DNA from: Desertibaculum subflavum
GTDB taxonomy: Bacteria; Pseudomonadota; Alphaproteobacteria; Ferrovibrionales; Ferrovibrionaceae
DNA length: 64,000 nucleotides
NCBI GenBank assembly: GCA_003576705.1
Contig: QOZS01000007.1
Coordinates: 1-64,000 of the forward strand
Reading direction: 5' to 3'
Part shown: piece after piece, positions 10,123-18,661 of the stretch
Layout of the letters: every line of letters starts with the position of its first letter
How positions within the stretch are numbered: position 1 is the first letter of the stretch
Notes under the pieces: model-generated
What the model saw: only the letters and a program-made list of their open reading frames with translations
Databases searched by the model: none
What the model was told of the DNA's origin: nothing
Made by a program: the position numbers and the translations under genes

Positions 10123-13100
10123 CTACTCCGCCGCCAGGGCCGGCGCGGGCGGGCTGCGGAAGGCGGCGAGCAGGCGGACCTGCTTTTCCTTCGCCTTGGC
10201 CACGCTGCGCTCCTTCACATGGCCGAAGCCGCGGATCTCCTCGGGCGTCGAAGCGAGCTCGACGGCGAGGGCGTGGTTGCCGCGGTCGAGCTTCGCGGCC
10301 AGCTCGCGCACCAGCGCCTCGTAGTCCTCAATCAGGCGGCGCTCCATCTTCCGCTCGGCGGTGTAGCCGAAGATGTCTGCCCAAGTGCCGCGCAGGCGGC
10401 GCAGGCCGGCGAGCAGCTTGAACGCCTTGAACACCCAGGGGCCGTATTCGCCCTTCTGCAGCTCGCCGGTCGCGGGATCGCGGCGGGCCAGCAACGGCGG
10501 CGCCAGATGGAATTTCAGCTTGAACTCGCCGTCGAACTGGGCGCGCAGCTTCTTCTCGAACTCCCCGTCGGTATAGAGCCGCGCCACCTCGTACTCGTCC
10601 TTGTAGGCCATCAGCTTGAAGGCGCCCTGCGCCACCGCCTCGGCGAAGCCGGCAAGCCCCTTGGCCTGCTTCTCCTCGGCGGCGCCTGCGAGGGCGACGA
10701 GATCGCTGTAGCGTCGGGCATAGGCGGCATCCTGATATTCGGTCAGGAAGCGCACCCGCCGCGCGACGATCTCGGCCAAGGTCTCGTCCGCCGACTCCGG
10801 CGCGGGCGGCAACGAGGGTGCGGCAGCGGCTTCCACCGCCTTCGGGTCGACGGCCGCGGCGCGGCCCCAGGCGAAGGCCTGGCGGTTCATCTCCACCGCC
10901 GCGCCGTTCAGCTCGATCGCCTTGTCGATCGCCGCGAGCGAGACGGGGAGCAACCCGCGCTGCGCCGCATAGCCCAGCATGAACATGTTGCTGGCGATCG
11001 CATCGCCCATCAGCGCGGTGGCGAGCCGCGTCGCCTCGACGAACTCGGTCAGATTGTGGCCGGCGGCCTGCTTCACCTGCTCGGCGATCTCGCGCTCGTG
11101 GAAGTCGATGCCGGTATCGAGCGTGAAGCCGGCGGTCGGCGCCATCGCCGCGTTGACCAGCGCATGGGTCCGGCCGCGGCCGATCCGCGTCATCGCCTCC
11201 ATGCCGGCCGAGACCACCATGTCGCAGCCGAGCAGCAGATCCGCCTTGGCGGTGGCGACGCGCACCGCGTGGATCTCGTCCGGCTGCGCCGCGACGCGCA
11301 CATGCGTGACCACGGCGCCGTTCTTCTGCGCCAGGCCGATCTGGTCCAGCACCGACACGCCCTTGCCCTCCAAATGGGCCGCCATGCCGAGCAGCGCGCC
11401 GATGGTGACCACGCCGGTGCCGCCGATACCGGTGACCAGGATGTCGTACGGCTCCGTCACCGCCGCCACTTCCGGCGCCGGCAGCCTGGCAATCATGGCT
11501 TCGAGTGGGCTCTCCTGTTTCGCCACCCGGGCGCGGCGGATCGAACCGCCATGCACGGTGACGAAGCTCGGGCAGAAGCCGTTGATGCAGGAAAAGTCCT
11601 TGTTGCACGAGGACTGGTTGATCTTGCGTTTGCGCCCGAACGGCGTCTCCAGCGGCTCGACCGAAATGCAGTTCGACTTGACCGAGCAATCGCCGCAGCC
11701 CTCGCAGACCGCGTCGTTGATGAAGGCGCGCTTCGGCGGATCGGGGAACTTGCCGGTCTTGCGCCGGCGCCGCTTCTCGGCGGCGCAGGTCTGGTCGTAC
11801 AGCAGCACCGTGGTGCCCTGGATCTCGCGCAGCTCCTTCTGGATCGTGTCGAGCCGGTCGCGGTGATGCACCGTCACGCCCGGCGCCCATTGATAGCCGG
11901 CGGGATACTTGTCTGGCTCGTCGGTGACGACGACGATCTTCTTCACCCCCTCGCCATAGACCTGCTGGGTGATCTGCGCCGGGGTCAGCGACATCGGCTG
12001 GCCGCCGGTCATGGCAACGGCGTCGTTGAAGAGGATCTTGTAGGTGATGTTGGCGCCGGCCTGCACCGCCGCGCGTACCGCCAGCGCGCCCGAATGCAGA
12101 TAGGTGCCGTCGCCGAGATTGGCGAAGACGTGCTTGTCCTCGGTGAACGGCGCCTGGCCGAGCCAGGCGACACCTTCGCCGCCCATCTGGCTGTAGGTCG
12201 AGGTATTGCGGTTCATCCAGACCGACATGAAATGGCAGCCGATGCCGGCGAGCGCGCGGCTGCCTTCCGGCACCCGGGTCGAGGTGTTGTGCGGGCAGCC
12301 GGAACAAAAGAACGGCGTGCGCACTGTCTTCGGCTGATAGGCCGCGAGATCGGCCTCCTTCTCGGCGATCACCGCGAGGCGTTCGCGCACATGCGCGTGG
12401 CGGGCGAGGTCGGGCAGCCGGGCTACCAGCGCCTTCGCCACCATCGCGGCGGACAGCTCGCCGGTGGCGGGCAGCAGCATCCGGCCCGTCTCGTCCTGCT
12501 TGCCGGCGATGCGCGGGCGCTGGTCGGCGGGCAGGTCGTAGAGCACGCCTTTCAGCTGCTCCTCGATCACGCCGCGCTTCTCCTCGACCACCAGCAGTTC
12601 CTGCTTGCCGCGGGCGAAGTCGCGGATGCCCTCGGGTTCCAGCGGCCAGACCATGCCGACCTTGTAGATCGCAAGGCCCACTTCAGCGGCGATTGCCTCG
12701 TCGATGCCGAGATCGTCCAGCGCCTGCCGCGTGTCGAGATAGGACTTGCCGGCGGTGACGATGCCGAGCCGCGCGTCCCTGGCGCCGAACACCTGGCGGT
12801 CGATCCGGTTGGCGCGCCAGAACGCGCCGACGGCCGGCATGCGGTAATTGTGGTGCAGCGCCTCCTGCTCCAGGAAGGTATGCGGCCAGCGGATGTGCAA
12901 GCCCCCCGGCGGCATGGCGAAATCCGCCGGCGTCACGATCTCCAGCGCGTTCGGGTCGGAGTTGACCGAGGCCGATGAATCCGCCGTCTCGGTCAGGCAT
13001 TTGAAGCCGACCCAGGTGCCGGCGAAGCGCCCCAGCGCGAAGGCATAGAGCCCGTATTCCAGATACTCGCGCACATTGGCCGGATAGAGATAGGGCAGCG

Positions 13101-13617
13101 CCAGCGCGGCGTAGTTGATGTCCGACTGGCAGGCGACCGTGGAGGACGACGCATTGTGGTCGTCGCCGGTCAGGCAGATCACGCCGCCATGGCGCGAGGT
13201 GCCGGCCAGGTTGCCGTGGCGGATCGCGTCCATGGCGCGGTCGAGGCCCGGCGCCTTGCCGTACCACAGCGCGAACACGCCGTCGTATTTGGCCGATTGC
13301 GGATAGAGCGCGGTCTGCTGGCTGCCCCAGCAGGCGGTGGCGGCGGCTTCCTCGTTCAGCCCCGCCTCGAAATGGATATGGCCGTTCTTCAGGAACTTCT
13401 TGGCCCGCCACAAAGCCTGGTCGTAGCCGGCGAGCGGCGAGCCGCGATAGCCGGAGACATAGCCCGCGGTGTTGAGGCCCGCCTTCAGGTCGCGCTGGCG
13501 CTGCATCAAGGGCAGGCGCACCAGCGCCTGCATGCCGGTCAGGAACACGCGCCCCTGCTCCAGCGCGTATTTGTCGTCCAAGGTGACGTCGGCCTTGAGT
13601 TTCGGGCTCAGCGCCAT
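10123..13617 (-). CDS. indolepyruvate:ferredoxin oxidoreductase, fused large protein
   Basis: A 1164 aa fusion of the alpha-, beta- and gamma-type domains of 2-oxoacid:ferredoxin oxidoreductases, which oxidatively decarboxylate aryl pyruvates (or branched 2-oxoacids) to acyl-CoA. In order: pyrimidine-binding domain with AGLNTAGYVSGYRGSPL; a Cys motif FFCSGCPHNTST; the thiamine-diphosphate motif GDGTYLHSG; two ferredoxin-like cysteine clusters, CEGCGDCSVKSNC and CNKDFSCINGFCP (about residues 636-675); then the gamma domain beginning GIGGTGVVTIGALLG. The C-terminal 400 residues match the extension seen in fused bacterial versions. GGGAGGATGCC precedes the ATG. It could feed aryl-acetyl-CoA to the paa genes 9 kb away, but that is inference. 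Confidence 0.93.
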   Translation of the reverse strand: MALSPKLKADVTLDDKYALEQGRVFLTGMQALVRLPLMQRQRDLKAGLNTAGYVSGYRGSPLAGYDQALWRAKKFLKNGHIHFEAGLNEEAAATACWGSQQTALYPQSAKYDGVFALWYGKAPGLDRAMDAIRHGNLAGTSRHGGVICLTGDDHNASSSTVACQSDINYAALALPYLYPANVREYLEYGLYAFALGRFAGTWVGFKCLTETADSSASVNSDPNALEIVTPADFAMPPGGLHIRWPHTFLEQEALHHNYRMPAVGAFWRANRIDRQVFGARDARLGIVTAGKSYLDTRQALDDLGIDEAIAAEVGLAIYKVGMVWPLEPEGIRDFARGKQELLVVEEKRGVIEEQLKGVLYDLPADQRPRIAGKQDETGRMLLPATGELSAAMVAKALVARLPDLARHAHVRERLAVIAEKEADLAAYQPKTVRTPFFCSGCPHNTSTRVPEGSRALAGIGCHFMSVWMNRNTSTYSQMGGEGVAWLGQAPFTEDKHVFANLGDGTYLHSGALAVRAAVQAGANITYKILFNDAVAMTGGQPMSLTPAQITQQVYGEGVKKIVVVTDEPDKYPAGYQWAPGVTVHHRDRLDTIQKELREIQGTTVLLYDQTCAAEKRRRRKTGKFPDPPKRAFINDAVCEGCGDCSVKSNCISVEPLETPFGRKRKINQSSCNKDFSCINGFCPSFVTVHGGSIRRARVAKQESPLEAMIARLPAPEVAAVTEPYDILVTGIGGTGVVTIGALLGMAAHLEGKGVSVLDQIGLAQKNGAVVTHVRVAAQPDEIHAVRVATAKADLLLGCDMVVSAGMEAMTRIGRGRTHALVNAAMAPTAGFTLDTGIDFHEREIAEQVKQAAGHNLTEFVEATRLATALMGDAIASNMFMLGYAAQRGLLPVSLAAIDKAIELNGAAVEMNRQAFAWGRAAAVDPKAVEAAAAPSLPPAPESADETLAEIVARRVRFLTEYQDAAYARRYSDLVALAGAAEEKQAKGLAGFAEAVAQGAFKLMAYKDEYEVARLYTDGEFEKKLRAQFDGEFKLKFHLAPPLLARRDPATGELQKGEYGPWVFKAFKLLAGLRRLRGTWADIFGYTAERKMERRLIEDYEALVRELAAKLDRGNHALAVELASTPEEIRGFGHVKERSVAKAKEKQVRLLAAFRSPPAPALAAE

Positions 13618-13846
13618 GGCATCCTCCCGCGGAAGCCCATCGCATGGCCTTCCGCCCGACCTTTCGTGGCCAGGAGGCAGTTAAGTCAGCCTCCCTGACC
13701 TTCTCACGAAATAATAGTGCGGCCGCCCGCTTCACATGTTGCGAAGTGGTGGCCGCGGCAGCAACGCCGTTACTCCGACGCCCGCCGTCTTGGAAACATA
13801 GCGTCCCGACGGGCGAATTCCGACCTTGACGGCGGCAAGCGGTTTA

Positions 13847-13862
13847 TTGAACACTTGTTCAA
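13847..13862. promoter_or_regulatory. palindrome upstream of the D-aminoacylase operon, candidate TetR operator
   Basis: TTGAACACTTGTTCAA is a perfect 7-2-7 inverted repeat that ends 19 bases before the ATG at 13882. It lies in the 264-base divergent gap shared with the oxidoreductase gene (start 13617). Size, symmetry and location fit a TetR-family operator, and a TetR gene is the second gene of this operon. The rest of the gap (13618-13846) shows no gene. Confidence 0.6.
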
Positions 13863-13881
13863 ATTAAGGAGAGGGAACGCC

Positions 13882-15612
13882 ATGCCTCGCTTCGACCGGG
13901 TCATTCGGAACGGCATGATCGTCGACGGCACGCGGGCGCCGCGCTATCGCGGCGATATCGGCATCCGGAACGGCGTGATCGCCGAGATCGGCCGCATAGA
14001 CCCCAAGGACGCGGCCGAGGTGATCGATGCCGAGGGCCTGATCGTCGCGCCCGGCTTCGTCGACCTGCACACCCATTACGACGCCCAGGTGTTCTGGGAC
14101 CCCTACTGCATCATCTCCAGCTGGCACGGCATCACCTCGGTGGTGATCGGCAATTGCGGCTTCGGCTTCGCGCCGGTGGCGCCAGACATGCGCGAGCGGG
14201 CCATGCTGACCATGACGCGGGTCGAGGCGATCCCGATGGCCTCGATGCAGGCCGGCATGCCGTGGGACTGGGTGACCTTCCCGGAATTCCTCGACAGCGT
14301 CGACCGCACGCCGAAGGCGATCAACATCCTGCCCTATGTGCCGATCGGGCCGCTCCTGATCTGGGTGATGGGCTTCGAGCGCGCCAAGGCCGGCGCGCGC
14401 CCGACCGAGGCGGAGCATGCCGAGATCGTGCGTCTGCTCAACGAGGCGATGGATGCCGGCGGCTGCGGCTGGTCGGCCCAGCGCATGCAGCCGACCGGCC
14501 CCGCCTCGGTGCAGCGCGATTTCGACGGCACCCCGATGGTGACCGACGTGATGCACGACGACACCTGCCGCGAGCTGGCGAAGGTGCTGCGCCGGCGCAA
14601 CGAAGGCTTCATGCAGATGCTCTTGATCTCCGGCGACAACGCCAAGGATCAGGCCTTCTACGAGGAGATGGCCGAGCTCTCCGGCCGGCCGATGATCATG
14701 AACGTGGTGCAGGCCTTCGATCACCGGCCCGAGATCCACCGCCGCGTGCTGGCCTGGCTGAAAAGCTGCCGCGAGCGCGGCATCCGCGTGGTGGGGCAGG
14801 GGCTGACCACCGATGCCGGCTTCACCTTCACCTTCGAGAACTGGAACCTGTTCGATGATGCTGAGGCCTGGTGCGAGGCGACCACCGGCACGTTGGAAGA
14901 GCGCAAGGCCAAGCTCGCCGATCCGGCGCGCCGACAGAAGCTGAAGGACCGCATGCCGATGACGGCGACCGGCCCGCTGCCGCAGATCGTCATCACCGGG
15001 CCGAAGCTCGAGAAGAACAAGGTCTGGCTCGACCACACCTTGGAGCTCGCGGGCAAGAAGATGGGCAAGCACCCGGTCGACGTCATGCTCGACATGGCGG
15101 TGGAGGAGAACCTGGAGACCGAGTTCTTTGCAGCACCCCCGAACGGCAGTATCGAGTACCTGAAGGAGATCGTCGACGATCCCTATATCCTGTTCGGCGT
15201 CTCCGATGGCGGCGCGCATACCAAGTTCCTCACCGCCGGCCGCTATCCGACCGAGACGATCTGCAAGGTGGTGCGCCAGCACGGCATGATCTCGCTGGAG
15301 GAGGCGCATTGGCGCCTCGCCGCGCTGCCGGCCCAGGTCGCCGGCTTCACCGGCCGCGGCCAGCTGGTCAAGGGCGCGCCGGCCGATATCGTCGTCTACG
15401 ACTACGACAACCTGAAAGTGCTGCCGGACGAGATCGTGCACGACCTGCCGGGCGGCGAATGGCGCCGGGTGCAGCGCGCCAGCGGCTATCGCTACGTGCT
15501 GGTCAACGGCAAGGTGACGATCCGGGACGACCGGCCGACCGACACGTATTCCGGCGAGCTGCTGCGCCACGGTCTCGGCCGCAGCAACGCGCAGGCCCTG
15601 GCGGCGGAATAG
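13882..15612 (+). CDS. N-acyl-D-amino-acid deacylase family amidohydrolase
   Basis: A 576 aa metal-dependent hydrolase of the amidohydrolase-3/D-aminoacylase group. The start at 13882 follows AAGGAGAGGG and gives MPRFDRVIRNGMIVDG, the usual N-terminal beta-sandwich strand. The metal-binding motif GFVDLHTHYDAQVFWDP (HxH), TSVVIGNCGFGFAP, and the late Asp in FGVSDGGAHTKFLTAG are all present, and the C-terminal half closes the sandwich domain with VLVNGKVTI. Known members deacylate N-acyl-D-amino acids, but many paralogs have other amide or ester substrates. It is followed after 16 bases by a TetR gene and preceded by a perfect palindrome. Confidence 0.9.
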   Translation: MPRFDRVIRNGMIVDGTRAPRYRGDIGIRNGVIAEIGRIDPKDAAEVIDAEGLIVAPGFVDLHTHYDAQVFWDPYCIISSWHGITSVVIGNCGFGFAPVAPDMRERAMLTMTRVEAIPMASMQAGMPWDWVTFPEFLDSVDRTPKAINILPYVPIGPLLIWVMGFERAKAGARPTEAEHAEIVRLLNEAMDAGGCGWSAQRMQPTGPASVQRDFDGTPMVTDVMHDDTCRELAKVLRRRNEGFMQMLLISGDNAKDQAFYEEMAELSGRPMIMNVVQAFDHRPEIHRRVLAWLKSCRERGIRVVGQGLTTDAGFTFTFENWNLFDDAEAWCEATTGTLEERKAKLADPARRQKLKDRMPMTATGPLPQIVITGPKLEKNKVWLDHTLELAGKKMGKHPVDVMLDMAVEENLETEFFAAPPNGSIEYLKEIVDDPYILFGVSDGGAHTKFLTAGRYPTETICKVVRQHGMISLEEAHWRLAALPAQVAGFTGRGQLVKGAPADIVVYDYDNLKVLPDEIVHDLPGGEWRRVQRASGYRYVLVNGKVTIRDDRPTDTYSGELLRHGLGRSNAQALAAE

Positions 15613-15628
15613 GAGCGGCGGAACAGGG

Positions 15629-16243
15629 ATGGGCCGTCCGCGCCGCGCCGCCAACGACGAAGACGCGGTTTCGGCGGAGGCGGCGCTGCTCGACGCGGCG
15701 CTCGGCTGCTTCGTCGCCCAGGGCTATCACGGCACGACCATGCGCGACATCGCGGCGCGCGCCCGCCTCGCCGTCTCGGCGAGCTACTACTACTTCCCCG
15801 CCAAGCTCGACCTGCTGCGCCGCCTGATGGTGCGGGTGACCGAGGATCTGGAAGCGGCGCTCAGCGCGGCGGAGCGCGAAGCGGGGGACATGCCGGCGGT
15901 CCGGCTTGCCGCCGTGGTGCGGGCCCATGTCCTGTTCCACACCCACCGCCGCGCCGAGAGCTTCATCGGCAACAGCGAGCTGCGTTCGCTCCCGCCCGCC
16001 GACCGCGCCGAGATCGTTGCGATGCGCGACCGCATCGGCGCCCATTTCAAGCGCGCGCTGGAAGCGGGCATCCGCGCGCGCGTTTTCGCGATCCCCGATC
16101 CACAGGCCGCGGTGCTCGCCATCGTCACCATGTGCACCGCGGTGGCGACCTGGTACCGCGAAGACGGCCCGGCGACGCCGGAGCAGATCGCCGACCGCTA
16201 CGCCCTGCTCGCGCGCCGCATGGTCGGCGCCGCGGAGAGATAG
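15629..16243 (+). CDS. TetR-family transcriptional regulator
   Basis: A 204 aa regulator. The N-terminal helix-turn-helix is clear (LDAALGCFVAQGYHGTTMRDIAARA, then SASYYYFPAKLDLL, about residues 18-65). The C-terminal ligand-binding domain is helical and ends ADRYALLARRMVGAAE. It is 16 bases downstream of the D-aminoacylase-type gene and very likely in the same operon, so it would repress itself together with the hydrolase through the palindrome at 13847-13862. The ligand is unknown; the domain fits small acyl compounds or their CoA esters. Confidence 0.92.
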   Translation: MGRPRRAANDEDAVSAEAALLDAALGCFVAQGYHGTTMRDIAARARLAVSASYYYFPAKLDLLRRLMVRVTEDLEAALSAAEREAGDMPAVRLAAVVRAHVLFHTHRRAESFIGNSELRSLPPADRAEIVAMRDRIGAHFKRALEAGIRARVFAIPDPQAAVLAIVTMCTAVATWYREDGPATPEQIADRYALLARRMVGAAER

Positions 16244-16263
16244 AGACGCCACCATTCATTTTT

Positions 16264-16293
16264 CGTCATGCCCGTGCTTGACACGGGCATCCA
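16264..16293. repeat. REP-type palindromic repeat, copy 1
   Basis: A 30-base element beginning CGTCATGCCCG and ending GGGCATCCA, with a 9-bp perfect stem (16268-16276 with 16282-16290) and loop CTTGA. It matches the left arm of the element at 31475 at about nine positions in ten. A degenerate, inverted counterpart can be traced near 16361-16374 (GCCCGGCCACGACG). It lies in the 182-base gap between the TetR and RidA genes and could also end transcription. Confidence 0.7.
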
Positions 16294-16425
16294 CGACATG
16301 CCGCGTGTCGGTGGACGGCCGTGGGTGGCCGGCCAGTCCTCCTGCCTGAAGCTGGGCCCGGCCACGACGTTTCGCTGAACGGGCCAAAGCTCTACGCTAC
16401 CCACACCGACCAAGGGGAGGAGCGC

Positions 16426-16812
16426 ATGCCCAAGCGCCAGAGCATCGAGATCTCGAGTTTCAGCCACGCCAACCCGATCCCGGGGGCGAGCAAGATCGGC
16501 GGCCTGCTGATGTCCAGCATCATCAACGGCGCCAATCCCGGCACCAAGGACCTGCCGGACGACCTGGCCAAGCAGATCGCCAACATCTTCACCCATATCC
16601 GCAACTGCGTGACCGCGGCGGGGGGCACGCCGGACCACATCATCAAGGTGAACTTCTGGCTCAAGGACCCGGCCGGCCAGCGCGTCGCGCTGAACGAGGA
16701 ATGGGTCAAGATGTTCCCGGAGAAGGATTCGCGCCCGGCCCGCCACACCGCCCAGCTTCCCGCCGACAGCCGCGCGCTGGTCACCTGCGATTTCACCGCG
16801 GTGATCGGGTAG
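16426..16812 (+). CDS. RidA-family (YjgF/YER057c) protein
   Basis: A 128 aa protein of the RidA family, whose best-known members hydrolyse reactive enamine/imine intermediates; others act in catabolic pathways with different chemistry. The start at 16426 follows AAGGGGAGGAGC. Family features are IANIFTHIRNCVTAAGGTPDHIIKVNFWL, and the C-terminal RPARHTAQLP where the family arginine sits. The usual N-terminal region is slightly divergent (SIEISSFSHANPIPGASKIGG lies at residues 5-25). It stands alone between a REP-like element and the VOC gene 46 bases downstream. Confidence 0.9.
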   Translation: MPKRQSIEISSFSHANPIPGASKIGGLLMSSIINGANPGTKDLPDDLAKQIANIFTHIRNCVTAAGGTPDHIIKVNFWLKDPAGQRVALNEEWVKMFPEKDSRPARHTAQLPADSRALVTCDFTAVIG

Positions 16813-16858
16813 GGGAACCGGGGCAACGCGGCGGCCGTTCGACGATCGAGGTGTTCCC

Positions 16859-17287
16859 ATGGACCAGCGCATCAGCCTGATCACCCTCGGCGTCCGCGAT
16901 CTGAACCGCGCCCGGGCCTTCTACGAGAGGCTCGGCTGGAAGCGCGCCTTCTTCGGTGCCGAGGGGGTCGCCTTCTTCCAGACCGGCGGCATGGCGCTCG
17001 CCCTCTATCCGCGCCGCGACCTGGCCAAGGATGCCGGGGTGGAGGAGGCGAACCTCGGCGAGAGGGCCGCCGTGACGCTCGCGCTCAATATGCGGAGCAA
17101 GGAAGAGGTCGATGCCTCGATGGCCGAGGCGGAGGCCGCCGGCGCCCGCATCACCATGCCGGCGCGCGAGGCTTTCTGGGGCGGCTATATCGGCCACTTC
17201 GCCGATCCGGAGGGCTTTCTGTGGGAAATCGCCTGGAACCCTGCTTTCCGCCTGACGGAAGACGGCAGCGTCGTTCTGCCGGACTGA
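16859..17287 (+). CDS. VOC-family (glyoxalase/dioxygenase fold) protein
   Basis: A 142 aa two-module protein with beta-alpha-beta-beta-beta units. Evidence: LITLGVRDLNRARAFYERLGW at 6-26, and the C-terminal GYIGHFADPEGFLWEIAWNP with the Glu usually used in metal binding. The first-strand His of classic glyoxalase I is Ile/Thr here, so at least one standard metal ligand is missing and the reaction cannot be predicted. It is 46 bases after the RidA gene and ends 3 bases before the convergent paaK. Confidence 0.85.
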   Translation: MDQRISLITLGVRDLNRARAFYERLGWKRAFFGAEGVAFFQTGGMALALYPRRDLAKDAGVEEANLGERAAVTLALNMRSKEEVDASMAEAEAAGARITMPAREAFWGGYIGHFADPEGFLWEIAWNPAFRLTEDGSVVLPD

Positions 17288-17290
17288 GGG

Positions 17291-18601
17291 TCAGCCCTGC
17301 GGCCGCTTGTCGATCACCCGCCGGGCCTTGCCCTGCGACCGCTCCACCTCGCCGGGCAGCGTCACCTCCACCCGGGCGCTGATGCCGATCCGGCTTTTCA
17401 CGTGGTGGCCGAGCTCGGCCGCCGCCGCCGCGCGCGCCTCGGCACCGGTGCGATCTTCCCGCGCCTCCACCCGGACCAGCATCTCGTCCATGCGATCGGT
17501 GCGGCTGAGCTCGATCTGGAAATGGGCGCTCAGGCCCTCGCATTGCAGGATCAGCTCCTCGACCTGGGTCGGGAACACGTTGACGCCGCGCACGATCATC
17601 ATGTCGTCGCTGCGCCCGGTCACCTTCTGCATCCGCCGCATGCTGCGCGCGGTGCCGGGCAGCAGCCGCGTCAGGTCCCGGGTGCGATAGCGGATCACCG
17701 GCATTGCCTCCTTGGTCAGCGAGGTGAAGACCAGCTCGCCCTGCTCGCCATCGGGGAGCACCGCGCCGGTCACCGGGTCGATCACCTCCGGATAGAAATG
17801 GTCCTCCCAGATGTGCAGGCCGTCCTTGGTCTCGACGCATTCCTGCGCCACGCCGGGCCCCATCACCTCGGAGAGGCCGTAGATGTCGACCGCGTGCATG
17901 TCGAACTGGCTCTCGATCTCGCGCCGCATGCTCTCGGTCCAGGGCTCGGCGCCGAAGATGCCGACCTTGAGCGAGGAGCCGCGCGGGTCCAGCCCAGCGC
18001 GGCGGAACTCGTCCAGGATGGCCAACATGTAGCTCGGCGTCACCATGATGATGTCGGGCTCGAAATCGGTGATCAGCTGCACCTGCCGCTCGGTCATGCC
18101 GCCGGAGACCGGGATCACCGTGCAGCCGAGCCGCTCGGCGCCGTAATGCGCGCCGAGCCCGCCGGTGAACAGGCCATAGCCATAGGCGACATGCACGCGG
18201 TGGCCAGGCCTTCCGCCGGCGGCGCGGATCGAGCGCGCGACGACCTCGGCCCAGGTCTCGATATCGCGGCTCGTGTAGCCGACCACGGTCGGCTTGCCGG
18301 TGGTGCCGGAGGAGGCATGGACGCGGGCGATCCGCTCGCGCGGCACCGCGAACATGCCGTAGGGATAGTTGGCGCGCAGGTCGGCCTTGGTGGTGAACGG
18401 GAAGTGGCGGAGATCGGCCAAGCTCTTCAGGTCGCGTGGCTTGACCCCGGCCGCGTCGAAAGCGCGGCGGTAATGCCCGACGTTGTCGTAGGCCTGCGCC
18501 AGCGACCAGCGCAGCCGTTCGAGCTGCAGCCCCGCGATCTCGTCGCGCGAGGCGATCTCGATCGGATCCAGCGACGCGCGCACCGGCGCCAGGTCGAACA
18601 T
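17291..18601 (-). CDS. paaK: phenylacetate-CoA ligase
   Basis: Activates phenylacetate to phenylacetyl-CoA with ATP, the first step of aerobic phenylacetate breakdown. The 436 aa protein has the adenylation-domain phosphate loop SSGTTGKPTVVGYTSRD, YGYGLFTGGLGAHYGAE, the conserved IYGLSEVMGPGVAQEC, and RTRDLTRLLPG, ending with the C-terminal lid domain (VNVFPTQVEELIL). Length is normal. It lies downstream of paaE on the same strand with 60 bases between, which contain an 8-bp GC hairpin, so it is probably the last gene of the paa operon. Confidence 0.96.
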   Translation of the reverse strand: MFDLAPVRASLDPIEIASRDEIAGLQLERLRWSLAQAYDNVGHYRRAFDAAGVKPRDLKSLADLRHFPFTTKADLRANYPYGMFAVPRERIARVHASSGTTGKPTVVGYTSRDIETWAEVVARSIRAAGGRPGHRVHVAYGYGLFTGGLGAHYGAERLGCTVIPVSGGMTERQVQLITDFEPDIIMVTPSYMLAILDEFRRAGLDPRGSSLKVGIFGAEPWTESMRREIESQFDMHAVDIYGLSEVMGPGVAQECVETKDGLHIWEDHFYPEVIDPVTGAVLPDGEQGELVFTSLTKEAMPVIRYRTRDLTRLLPGTARSMRRMQKVTGRSDDMMIVRGVNVFPTQVEELILQCEGLSAHFQIELSRTDRMDEMLVRVEAREDRTGAEARAAAAAELGHHVKSRIGISARVEVTLPGEVERSQGKARRVIDKRPQG

Positions 18602-18628
18602 GCAGCGGCCTCCCCTGTGCTCTTCTCG

Positions 18629-18653
18629 CCTCCCCGACCGCGCGGCGGGGAGG
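18629..18653. repeat. GC-rich hairpin between paaE and paaK
   Basis: CCTCCCCG (18629-18636) pairs exactly with CGGGGAGG (18646-18653) around a 9-base loop. There is no T-tract after it in the direction of paa transcription, so it looks like a processing or attenuation hairpin rather than a strong terminator. Confidence 0.45.
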
Positions 18654-18661
18654 GCTAAGCC

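Noticed and set aside
10219..12978. A long open frame of about 919 codons antisense to the oxidoreductase gene
   Set aside because: The gene on the minus strand has complete catalytic motifs. The plus-strand frame is a GC-rich shadow.
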